A DNA stretch of 64,000 bases from Bimuria novae-zelandiae CBS 107.79 (lineage: Eukaryota > Ascomycota > Dothideomycetes > Pleosporales > Didymosphaeriaceae): assembly GCA_010015655.1 (NCBI GenBank), contig ML976701.1:66689-130688 (forward strand), written 5' to 3'. Shown piece by piece: positions 46,973 through 57,200 of this stretch. Under the pieces are notes generated by a model, which made no database searches, was not told where the DNA came from, and was given only the letters and a program-made list of their open reading frames with translations. Position numbers and translations under genes: made by a program. Positions within the stretch are counted from its first letter, which is position 1, and the number at the start of each line of letters is the position of its first letter.

Positions 46973-47359
46973 GACCTGTTTAAGTAGAAGAGAACATTTC
47001 TAAGTAGCTGCACCGGCTCTCATACGAGCGTAGCTACATGAAACTAGACTTATAGACCAAAGTGCGACTTTTCCGGTATTCAGGGATCACCTCCCGGGGA
47101 GCAGCACGAGTTCGCCGTAAGAAGAAGCCAGTCCAGGAGTTCGAAATTTACCCGGGGGAGATGAAAAGATTGCAGAAAATGTTGAATAGCGAATAATGAA
47201 TATCGAAAACTATCTAACACAATGGAAGCGCTTCTTCCGTGGTCTTTTTTCATGATCAACGGCCGACGTTTGAGAATTGCCACGACAGTGGTTATTGAGC
47301 CTAATATCTTAGAGGGATTCCCGTCAAGTTGTTCTCGAATGAATGGAAGTTATCCTGTC
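46973..47359. other. Intergenic between convergent 3' ends
   Basis: Normal composition. The two flanking genes (transporter pseudogene and ankyrin gene) converge here. No further feature recognised. Confidence 0.5.
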
Positions 47360-47992
47360 TCACGGAGTGGCGGCCTTATTAACCGCCACCTCTTCAAGGG
47401 CTTCAGTATCCATTGACTCTGCCTCCTGCCTCTCAAATATCTTGATTAACTCATGGAACAGCTCGACAACTCGGTTCCAGAATTTCGCAGCCTTTTCTGT
47501 CAAGGCAGGTGCTTGTTCGGCATAGAACCTAGCAGTCGAATGGGGCGTACTAGACATGGATCTTGATTTAAGGCGAGGGTCCGCGCCATGCTGTAGAAGC
47601 AGCTCGATGATCGGAAGATTTTCGGTTACGTCGATGCCTTTAGACATGTGAGACAGGTTGAGGCAGGCGTCGAGGGGGCGCCCTTCATTATTTCCAATGT
47701 GGGGGTGGCAGTCGACGTCGTTGACCCTGTCGCCGTTTTTGATGGCTATGCGCATTACTGCGAGTTTTGTCGCTGCGCTGTGGTTACGAAGTGGGTCAGT
47801 AGCCAAAAGTGAGTTCTGCACGGCAGGAGCATGTTGCATGGCAGGGAAATCTTGACTGCCATCACGAGGCAGGCTCGACATGCTTGGTATGGGAGGCCCG
47901 GGTAGGCCCGGGGAGGGCAAAGTCTCTCGTATCTTGGGAGCAGTATGAACGGTTGTCTCGAATATTTCAGGCACACCAAAGCCGATAGTGAA
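47360..47992 (-). CDS. Ankyrin-repeat protein, last exon (5' part not resolved)
   Basis: Minus-strand open frame ending TGA at 47362-47360. A splice acceptor (CCAG) at 47996-47993, with a branch-like GACTAAAC about 15 nt before it, suggests the exon begins at 47992 with FTIGFGVPEIF; there is no ATG in frame in this exon. The middle has one clear ankyrin unit (LPIIELLLQHGADPRLKS) and a preceding partial one (NGDRVNDVDCHPHIGNNEGR, LDACLNL). A C-terminal helix (AAKFWNRVVELFHELIKIFE) follows. Upstream exons would lie beyond 48000, where an open minus-strand stretch (48073-48504) overlaps the opposite-strand gene and is not convincing. Function unknown; possibly truncated. Confidence 0.6.
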   Translation of the reverse strand, partial: FTIGFGVPEIFETTVHTAPKIRETLPSPGLPGPPIPSMSSLPRDGSQDFPAMQHAPAVQNSLLATDPLRNHSAATKLAVMRIAIKNGDRVNDVDCHPHIGNNEGRPLDACLNLSHMSKGIDVTENLPIIELLLQHGADPRLKSRSMSSTPHSTARFYAEQAPALTEKAAKFWNRVVELFHELIKIFERQEAESMDTEALEEVAVNKAATP

Positions 47993-48992
47993 CTGGAAGT
48001 CGTATCGGTTTAGTCAAGGACGTGTGTGGAAGTGAATGGAAGTGACTGGCGGTGTGGCCCGCTTTCAGTGTGTTAGTAGTGGTTGCCGAAGTTAGCTCGG
48101 ATTGAAGGGCGACGTGTAGAATGAAATGTCTGCGTTTTCGCCCCCGCGGGGAAAACAATCATGCTCCCGCCTATCACAATTCGCCTTGCGAGGCTCACAG
48201 CGAATGCCGGAAGAACGCTTTCCACCTTGTGGCCACGGGTTTCACGGACGCCTACTGCGAAATTTATGTTCGGGAACATGCACTGCAACTTGAAACGGCG
48301 GGCGGCGCAGTAACTCGTCAACTTCATCTGGAAGAACAGGTTTGGGCGTCCAGTCCCAAGGACCTCTCTCAAGGTTACGTCAAGACCAATTGATGACTGC
48401 CACGTCAATTTACACCTTATCGTGATCGGCCTCTCCCATAGATGCTCAACACTGACTTTGGTTTCATTTCCAGAACCGGAACGGATCCCTATCCTACCTC
48501 TCAATTTGTTGCTTGGCCTGAATCAGGTTCAACGACGCTTGTGACATTGAAAGGACTATATGGCTGTGCATCGGTTGTCATTGTCTCAGACGAAGGCGTG
48601 TACATGGTAAGCCCAACCCTGCACAAGTTAATTCGGGGCAATTTCATTGACGGTTCGCTCCCTATAGGCGCATCATTTCCAACAGACCATCAACGATGAT
48701 AGCTTTAAAGCGACACCAGTTCAATTAAAGAACATCTTCCAAAACCGGCTCAACGCGAAAGGACCAGTGAAGAACATACCGATGACCCCGGGAATGGAGC
48801 AAGAGGTGCAGTACTTTATAACAGGGAAAACAGCTCAACAGAAGAAGAAGTCAAGAGAACAGGCTGAAAAGATGGTCAAGGGAATGGTTGACAACATTTA
48901 TCCCAAGCACAACTGGGTGCCCCTAACAGACCACGGTGGTGTTATGTCACATTTCTCAAACCTTTCGAAGCAGCCAAAAAAAAAGCCTGCAG

Positions 48993-49142
48993 CAGCGCGG
49001 CCAACGAACAGTTCGGCTCGTGGTTCCGTACCGTGCACAGTTCACTTGACAGTCTTTAAGAGAGAAAAAGACCAGCGTGTGGCACGTGCACGGTACGGAA
49101 CCACGAGCCGTACGCCAAGTGTACTGTTCGTTGGCCGCACTG
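48993..49142. mobile_element. 150-bp hAT-type MITE
   Basis: Terminal repeats CAG(C/T)GCGGCCAACGAACAGT match at 17 of 18 positions, and a further inverted match (GGCTCGTGGTTCCGTACCGT) lets most of the element fold into a hairpin. The 8-bp target duplication GCCTGCAG at 48985-48992 and 49143-49150 is perfect. No coding capacity. TIR and TSD size indicate hAT mobilisation, but the TIR differs from that of the large hAT at 30261, so another hAT would have moved it. Confidence 0.9.
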
Positions 49143-49202
49143 GCCTGCAGGCAGTAGTGCTTGTTTGGGAAGGCGGCCAAGGGATTGGTAATCAGTTCGA
49201 TA

Positions 49203-51510
49203 CCGTGTCCGTGCGCGTAATGCCCGGATTCGCGTAATGCCCGCGCAACACCATAAACGCTCTATTAGAAATAAGGCTGTAGAGCCACCCACGATTAATA
49301 TTATCACGAGATTTTCTTATAGAGTAGTAAGTTGATAGCTGCGATTCATTTGCACTATTTAAATCTATCTGGAAGCTTGATGTCGCGACCGCTGCGTGTA
49401 GATTTGGTTGGGGCAGCAGATGCGCCCTCTGAGGCCTCCCCAACATCTACAGCACCAACAACACGTTTTTGACGCTTTCTGCTCTGTAGAGATGGCTGAG
49501 AGGCCTTTCTCTTACCCTTTTGGGATAGTTGTAGAGCTTTTTCTGCATCGCGGGCAGACTTTTGGGCAGCGCGCTGAGCTGCCTTTTCGGCTCTCTCCTT
49601 CTCCTTCGCCTTCTTAGCTGCCTCTCGCGCATCACGCTTTTCCTGCTACATTTTCTCCTTGTATAGCTTAGCTGCCTTCTTTAGCTCTACTATTTCTACT
49701 TTTTAAAGCTGCTACTGCTTATCCTCCTACTCTTTAATAGATTAATAAACACGTGCCTCCCTCACCTTCCTTAGTAACTATAAGATAGCTCTACTATAAT
49801 ACTCCTAGCGCTGTTAGAGATCTAGAGTCTTGCCTTTCTTTCTACGCTTCTTCTTAGTAGATAGTGCCTGCTTAATCCTATCCATCTCATGTTTAAGTAG
49901 CTCATTTTAGACAGATAGGTGGTGGAGCGATTAACGAATCTTCTTTGTATCTTAACTACCCTGATCCTTTACTGCTGATTGTATAAGCCTATCTATCTTT
50001 CTCCAATCATGATCGCTGAGCCCTGATAAGGAGTTATCGCCTGATTCTTGATCCTGGGTGAACCTATCAAGGATAAGATTAGGATCAGGTGGCGATATGC
50101 CTGTGGCTCTAAAAGAGCTGAGGATAGTTGATTCCTTAAAGGAGGCCTTCTACGCATTCCAGAATAGGGGGAAGAAGTCGTCTTTAGTGATAGAAGCTAG
50201 GCCCTAGCTTCTATAAAGGTATCTTGATAGCTCTGCTGAGTAGGCTGTTGATAGAGGCTTAAACATTGCAACGTTAAGTAGCTAAAGCGTATAAGTTAAA
50301 TAAGGAGGCAGAACAGCAAGCAGGATCTTATTCTAATTATAGTAGTTAATAAAGTCTATAGTAACATAAGATCCGTGGCCATCTATAATTAAAAGTTAAT
50401 ATAATCGTCGAGTCTTCTCTTTTATACAGCGATCAAACACCTGCTTAAGCCAAGCAAGCCCGATATCATTGTTCGTCCAGCCAGAGGGTGATGAGGTAAT
50501 AAAGACTTCATGATATCCTGCCTTAATATCCTCTACCCAGCTTGATTGGATGCCCTTGTTGACAGCCTCATAGATGAGGCTTGGCGGCAGAGCTGATCCA
50601 TCAGCGCAGATACATGCCAGGAGCGTGATCCATGCGCGATTGCCATCTTGGAGTGATGCCCTAACTTCCTTCTTCTCCCACATTCGTCTGCTGAATATCC
50701 TCTTTGATCTACCAACGATACCGATCAGGCAGCCTTTCTCATCCATATTGTAGATATGACGAGGATCTATATGATATTGATCCATCTTGCTGTGCAGAAG
50801 GTTGAAAAAGAGGCGATATTTATCCACTGAATCAGCTTTGTGGCGATTGCTGTCCATGCCAACTACCCATTATGAGATAAGATAAATGCTGTGTCGGTTA
50901 ATAAAGCGCGTAACCCAGCTTTCGCTAACTGGCTCCTTTGCTATCGTAGAGGCGAAGTTCTGTATCATCTCTCTAGTAGGAGGCATATGTCTCTCTGTGA
51001 GTCTTTTAATATATTAAACAAGCTCCTCCTCTTGCTGTGGGGTGAGTTTCTGCTAGTTGATGTTCTTGACCTGTCGAGGGCGCGTTACTCCCCGATGCCT
51101 TCGGCCCAACGTAGATCGCTCAAGTCCACGCCTAGTAGCCACTTCTGTATATGAAAAATCTTCTCCTGGCTCTCGCGATTCGATTTCATCAATCGCATCC
51201 TGATACGGATCCTGTCGCGGTGAGCAGAGCGCTGAGCGGACAGTACGCAGTGGAAAAGATTGCAGGATTGAACTGAGGTTGTACTATCTAGGAGCTACAG
51301 AAGATATAGGTGCGCAGGCACAAACAACGCTAGTCCTAGACAGAAAGAAGGTAAGTCGCAACCATGTCAAGGTAGGAGCAACTATCTTGTAGAGTAAGAG
51401 CCATAAACCGTGACAGATCCATATTGGTGGAGTTATCGCGTGCTGAAGTTAGGGTGTTTGGTGCTGCGCGGGCATTACGCGAATCCGGGCATTACGCGCA
51501 CGGACACGGG
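49203..51510 (-). mobile_element. pogo/Fot-type DNA transposon C
   Basis: TIRs begin CCGTGTCCGTGCGCGTAATG with the same internal GTAATGCCCG repeats around GGATT as elements A and B; TA at 49201-49202 and 51511-51512. Length 2,308 bp. Least RIP-mutated of the pogo elements here. It lies within the gene spanning 48474-53486. Confidence 0.93.
49405..51150 (-). pseudogene. Pogo C transposase (CENP-B HTH plus DDE_1), partly RIP-decayed
   Basis: Minus-strand frame with an open core at 50857-50396: IYNMDEKGCLIGIVGRSKR, LLACICADGSALPPSLIYEA, SWVEDIKAGYHEVF, GWTNNDIGLAWLKQVFDRC. A stop at the end of that segment and others between about 50400 and 49650 are TAA/TAG of RIP type. The basic C-terminus (EREKAEKAAQ-like, then KRQKRV) and the N-terminal HTH region are open. 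Product is near-identical to element B where both survive. Confidence 0.85.
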
Positions 51511-51556
51511 TAAGACCGGCAGAGAAATGGTGCGGCTAGTGAAGAAATATGTCCTA

Positions 51557-53298
51557 CAAAGGGTAATCTCAATAAAGTCGGCCGTCATGTGACTTGCCAA
51601 GAAGCTAGCGCGTCACTAGCGGAACAGAGTCTCCGAGCCTCCGAGCCTCTAAGAGCTCTGTAGAGCGTCAACACCTACACTTTAACCTCACGTTTCTCAC
51701 TTAATATGGCTTCAAATCCTGCTAAAAAAAGCTCTCGATTGCTTTTAAAAGCCTAGCTAGCTGCTATCATCGTTCTCAGGACAAAATACAACCTCACTTT
51801 CCCAGAAATCGCCACTGATTTGGGTATAACTAACCACGCCTATGGTAAGGCATTTCGACGCGTCAAAGGCGCCGCAAAGGGCGACTCACTGCAGGAATTG
51901 CTAGCTACAACACCTACAGTCAAGCAGTCTCCTCCTGGCAGACCTGTAAAGGTACGCGATGGCTCTACGCTGAGCGCAAGACTACGGCATGACATCATCG
52001 TATATGGCACCTACCAGGTGCATGACGCTGTCAGAGACCTCTGCGCAGAAGCTGGCATCACACTTAGTAAGAATATAGTCTATAATATTACTAGGGAGCA
52101 CCGCGACAAGCAGCACCTATACATAATAACTTATAGAGTACGACCTAAAAAACTAGCGCTTAGTAGTAACGACGAGGACTAGCGACTATAGTACTATGCC
52201 TGGCTTAAAGCTAAATATAACTTATACTTTCTACGCATTATATTCGTCTACTATAATAAGACCTCTAAGTCTATTAGCGGGAGCAATATACGTGGCGGAA
52301 AGCAAAGGATTTTAAGACTAGTTAGATAAGATAGTAACGTCTACGCACTGCCTGCAACGCTACCTAAATTTAGTTTTATAATCTACGCTACTACTTTAAC
52401 TAATACTACTTACTCCTATTAACGCCCTTACGTTATTTAGGCTTAAGATAATAATAAGAGCCGCGAGGACCTTATACAACGCGTCTCTTATATAAATAAT
52501 ATAGTAAAGGAGGCTCTTAAGGTTAAACGCTCTTGCGCGACTGTCGCTAGCACTAATAAAAAGTAGTAACTATAAGAAATTAACTATAATATTACCTATA
52601 ATAATAGTTAACGCTAAGCTACTAATAAAGCTACTAGTAAGAAGGGTAGAGCTCTCCGCGCAGGTATTAAGAAACCTTTTACTATTAAAAAGTTCTTTAA
52701 AACAGAGGAGTTTGTATACAACGGAGGGAAGGGCATAAACAGCATCTAGTACGCAGAGAATATACTTAAGAAATACTTATTCCTTTATTACTATACTATA
52801 CGCGATAATAACCTAGGCGTAGCTATTTATTTAATTTAAGATAACGTTCGCCTACACTTACTAGGTCTCTAGTACTGCCAGCCAGAAATTAAAGCTCTAG
52901 GAATCAAGCTTAGCCCTCAGCCTCCCAATTCACCCGACTTACACCTAATTAAGCGCTGTTTTGGGCGTCTAGAAGGTTTTTTGGCAAGTTACGAATGCCT
53001 ATTAAGTTCTAAGGAGGCCAAAAAGGCTGCAGAACAGTACATAAAGGAGGTCTGGCAAGGTGATGAGACACTCAGGCAGTATATGGCCGAAAAGCTTCAT
53101 CCTACCTACTTTATGCGCGTTGCAGAGCTCTGCGAGGACGCAGGTGGCCAGAACAACTTTACAGCATAATTAGAACATCTTATTTGGGTGTATTTGCTTA
53201 TACTTTAGATGGAATCAAGATGCGCGACTTTTGAAGTTGCTACCCCTGCAGGAATCCCTGCTGCACGTGACGGCCGACTTTATTGAGATTACCCTTTG
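51557..53298 (+). mobile_element. Tc1/mariner DNA transposon, full length
   Basis: About 35-bp inverted repeats start CAAAGGGTAATCTCAATAAA; TA at 51555-51556 and 53299-53300. Length 1,742 bp. Its right end is identical to bases 1-76. It lies in the same host gene as pogo C and the MITE. Confidence 0.95.
51706..53169 (+). pseudogene. Tc1-type transposase, RIP-decayed in the middle
   Basis: Starts MASNPAKKSSRLLLKA (one TAG follows), with an HTH region (LTFPEIATDLGITNHAYGKA) and a second HTH block (RDLCAEAGITLSKN). The first stretch is open to 52182. From about 52140 to 52900 RIP has introduced many stops. The DDE core is recognisable by IYLIQDNV-like, NSPDLHLIK near 52930, and an open C-terminus (52981-53169) ending ELCEDAGGQNNFTA. 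Confidence 0.85.
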
Positions 53299-53486
53299 TA
53301 GCCCTTCCCAGCCACCATCCGAAACTTGTGCAGTACGAGAACAGTGGAGGAGATGTCCGTGCTGACTCCGAGTCCGATTCAGATTATCATGGCAAAGTCA
53401 TCGTATCTTCCGATTCCACTACGAAAAAGTATGAGGTGTGGGTGGCTGGGGTCAGTGTGACGGCACCTATTCTCGAGTCTGCTTGA

Positions 53487-53967
53487 GTACAGTTCCCTAA
53501 ACAATCCCTACTTGTTAGCCCGTACCTTTACTACGTCCTGTTCTTAGAGTCTCCGCGCCTTCCCCATAGAGGGTTAGCGTCTGCTCGCTCCACCGTGTAG
53601 ATAAACACTACCATAGGTAGATTAATCAACAACGTTACGGCTCACTTGCTGCCCTTGAGACTACTCAAACACATCCATCTCACGATGCTCCATCTATAAT
53701 GTTGCATCTGTAGGGGTAATCTGCTCTTCTGTTGTCTGGACGAGGGTTTTTTATTCGCTATTTCCTTCCTCTTCCTCTCCTTCCATGCTTTTCCTCCTTT
53801 CTATTTATTTCATTTTGCTGTTGTCCTTCTTTGTGCCAACTTTTTTGTGGAGCTGGCTCCTTAAGTGGTTCTGTTCTTCTACGTCGCTTACTGTACAAAT
53901 GTTTCTTCGCCTTACAATCAGCGTTAAAATAAAGCCAGGATGGACTTGTATTGCATACTTAGTTGAT
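53487..53967. other. 3' flank of the interrupted gene
   Basis: Pyrimidine-rich non-coding sequence of normal composition up to the TTGAT target site of Copia 3. No gene recognised. Confidence 0.5.
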
Positions 53968-54139
53968 TGTCGGATGTGGTCGGACCAAGCACAAGAGATG
54001 AATGAGGCAGAAGGTTGTTGTATTGTGAGAGCTACAGAGAGCGATTATATACACAACCATGATGAGTAAGCAGGTGACGAAGAGTCACGTGAGAGATGCA
54101 GTTCACATATACCGTGTGAACTGAGGTGCCATGCTGACA
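53968..54139 (-). repeat. 3' LTR of Copia 3
   Basis: Same sequence as 59273-59444 except one base near the outer end (C at 53971 against T). Confidence 0.95.
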
Positions 54140-54239
54140 CACCCCCTGAGGTATCCATGTTGGATGGAGACCTCACAAACAACAAAAATAGGAAGAGAGT
54201 GAAACCTGTGCGCGCACCGCGTAGCTATTCTAACTAACT

Positions 54240-57200
54240 AAGGGGTACAGGATAAGGCAAGTGCTTAATAATAAGGTAATAAATGTCCTTTAGGCTAAGC
54301 TGGCGTATAAAGTTCTCGTGTTTCTGTCGAGGAAGTAGCTTTGTAAAGCCATTAGCAGGCATCTTAGCAGTAGGCTTCTATTTAATAGTAATTCTTCCAC
54401 AATCTACCTCCTGGCGAAGCCACATTTGGTGGATATTAACATAGCGAAGCTTTGTTTAGATGCGATTAGCGTTACTTTTGATAAGGCGTATAGTCTGCGC
54501 ATTGTCACACTAGAGAGCCTTCTTAGTGTGAAGCGTGAAGCCGATGTTGCGGCAGAAGCGATCCTAGTATTGCGATTCAACGCTAGTAGCTGAGAGAGCA
54601 TATAGCTCTGCTTCAGTGGTAGAACGAGTGACTGACCGAAGCACAGTGGCTTTCTAGTTAATAGGCATGCTATAAAGCATGAAGACGTATCTAGCAGACA
54701 ATTGACAAGTCTTAATATTGTCTCCAAATGATGCATTAGCAGCACCAAAGAAGGTAGGGGTTGTTGAGTTAATTTTTGTGGCATAGGTCTGAGTAGGTTC
54801 ACCCCCTCGAGCACTGATGGCAAGGTATCTAGTACCGTACAGGTATTGCCACACGTGCTTGATCTTGGAGAGGTGGATTAGTCCGGGGTTTGTGAGAAAC
54901 CTTGCAAGGACCGAGTGAGCGTGTGCGACGTTAGGTCGCGTTATGGTTTTGATATAAGCCAGGTTGCCTACAAGGCGTTAGTAGGTCTTAGTGTTTAATA
55001 GCTTAGAGATGCCATCGTAGGGTGCAAGTCTTAAAGTTAAGGAGAGAGGCGTAGAAGGGTATCTTCTATTAGCGCGGATAAGGTCAAACTTAGTGCAGAC
55101 CTTGTTAATAAACGCATCCTAGACTAGGTAGAGCTGACGGCTAGCAAGAACGCGCTCAACTCGGATACTAAGAAACTATTTAACATCGCTAATTTAACGA
55201 AAGTTGTAGAGCTTAATAAGCTGTCGTTCGAGCTTCTCGAAATCTTCTTGGTAGTTAGGGTGATAGAGGATGATGATATCGTCCACGTAGAAAAAGAGAA
55301 TTACCCGGCTGTTCATCCAGAGGCATGGAAAGCCATGAACAGGGTGTAGGCCAAGCTTTCGCAGTGAAGCTTGGAAGTGTAGAGCCCACAGGCGTGGAGC
55401 TTCTTTCAAGCCATACAAGGCTCGTAGAAGACGGAGAATCTGGCCATACTTGTCTTAGAAACCATCTAGAGTTCTCACATAGAGAATACGATCTAGGAAA
55501 GCATTAAGGAAGGCGCTTAGCACATCGTATTACATAGCCTTAAGGTTAAAGGCACACGTAAGGGCTATAAGAGCTTGGAAGAGGCGGGCGGCAAGAGTAG
55601 CTGCGTATGTGTCGCCATACTGCCCTTGAAGGTCTCCACGGACGACGAGGCGGGCCTTGTACTTGAGCAGATATCCATCCTCATCAAACTTGTAGGTAAA
55701 TACCCACATTAAAGGTACCGCATCTGTAGTGTTCTTGGCTATAATGTTTAGTGAGGTAAAGGTGCCCTTCTCCTAATAGCTGTTAAACTTAGTTACTCTA
55801 GCAGCTTTAAATTGCTTTCTATATGCGTAATGCTTGAGCTCCTTCTAGTTACGTGGTAGAGGAGGAAGATCGTCGCGATGAATGCGAGTAAGATTACGCT
55901 TAATCCTAGGTTGTGAGGCAATAGAAGTAGCCTCATGAGATTGCTACATTATAGCAGTAAAGGTGTAGTACTTAGTTAAAGGACTAGCCTTAATAAAGTG
56001 CGCTTAGCGACGTCTTCTGCCAGTAATAATATTATCCTGTGAGAAATTTGGATCTCGTCGTTGCGGAGCATTGTTATGTCGCTGATCTGGGACATATAGT
56101 TGATTCGTGTCATGTTTACGCGTTAGAACAGCTATTCTAGCCGTGTCTACGTCTTCTTCAGGATTCTCATCAACGTTCCACCCCCCAGGTGTCGTGTGCT
56201 GAGAAGCCCTAGAAGCAGAGGACTCCTGGAATAGCTATTACTCTATTTAGTCGAGAGTAGTACAAGCAGTAATTATTAGAGAAGGCAGTTATTAAATCTC
56301 CTTCTGCACAGGGGAAGAGGTGACTATTACTTATCGCTATGTTATTGGCTGTGCAACTACGATAGTATTACTATTATATTCCTCCTTAGGAATGTGTGCA
56401 GACTTAACGATATAAGGCCTTACTAGTTAAGTAGATAGCTTATCCTTATAAAGTTCGTTAATAAAGCGTACGTCGCGTACGCGGATAACGCGATTCGTGG
56501 CAAGTAGCTATACTTAATAGATATTTAAGGCGTCGTATCTAAGTAGGTATCCCTTAAAGGTGCGGTCTTCGAGTTTGTCTCCTCTTAGGAGGTGCTTATT
56601 AAGCACAAATCCACGGCTTCTAATAACGTGGAGTCGAGAGAAGTCGGGGCGGACGCTAGTGACTATCTCCTGCGGTGTACGCCAGTTAATAGATTTCGTA
56701 GGCGTGATGTTGAGTAGCCTGGCTACTGTGCAGACTAGCTCATTAGCTAAGGTCTTGGGTAGACCAGCATGGATTCGAAGAACCCTAGCAACAGTGACAA
56801 TAATCGCTCCGGCTCGTTCAGCACCCCCAAGCTGTGCAGGAGTGTCTGGAGACCTCATCTCAACCTTGATGCCGGTCGACGTAAGGACTTCCTGAGCGAA
56901 AGAGCCCAAATTAGCTTCTGCTCGTCCATATCCAACGTCTCCATCTATAAAGACAATAGCTACTTGGTAGCCATACACCCGCTCAATCTTGTTGATGAGG
57001 CGAGTGATCGCAGGAACGACAGTAGCCTTATGTCGATTCTTAAGAGTACAGATTTCGTGGAGCTTCGTGTACTCGCACACTGCATGCAATGCCCAGACAT
57101 CTCTATTATAGCATGCCTCACCATGCTTCTGGAGTTGGATAATGTCGACAATAATGCGATAAAACGGGCGATAGGCTTTGTCAGCGCGAGGTCGTTAACT

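Larger units (their letters stand above)
48474..53486 (+). pseudogene. Conserved fungal gene of unknown function, interrupted by three DNA transposons
   Basis: Exon pieces: 48474-48606, intron 48607-48667 (GTAAGC...TATAG), 48668-48992, 49151-49202, 51513-51556, 53301-53486 (stop TGA 53484-53486). Pieces after the MITE join in one frame across pogo C and the mariner element when one TA is dropped at each (GNQFD-KTGREMVRLVKKYV-LALPSHHPK). Between the MITE and the exon before it the frame is off by one; a run of nine A at 48976-48984 is the likely slip. With one A removed, 48474-53486 makes a continuous frame of 246 codons including the stop. Features: TLKGLYGCASVVIVSDEGVYM, a Lys/Glu-rich middle, and an acidic stretch (DVRADSESDSD) before VIVSSDSTTKKYEVWVAG. 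The block resembles a family of fungal hypothetical proteins; I know no function. The 5' exon(s) before 48474 are unresolved (an ATG at 48442 is possible but precedes a good acceptor). Confidence 0.75.

Noticed and set aside
47972..47974. Start of the ankyrin frame at 47974
   Set aside because: The codon is GTG, not ATG; a splice acceptor upstream explains the open frame better.
48121..48393. 90-codon plus-strand ORF as first exon of the unknown gene
   Set aside because: Possible, but no convincing donor joins it to the acceptor at 48473 and an equally long opposite frame overlaps it.
54404..54823. 139-codon minus-strand ORF at the Copia 3 RNase H region
   Set aside because: Out of frame with the recognisable Copia RNase H reading, so a shadow.
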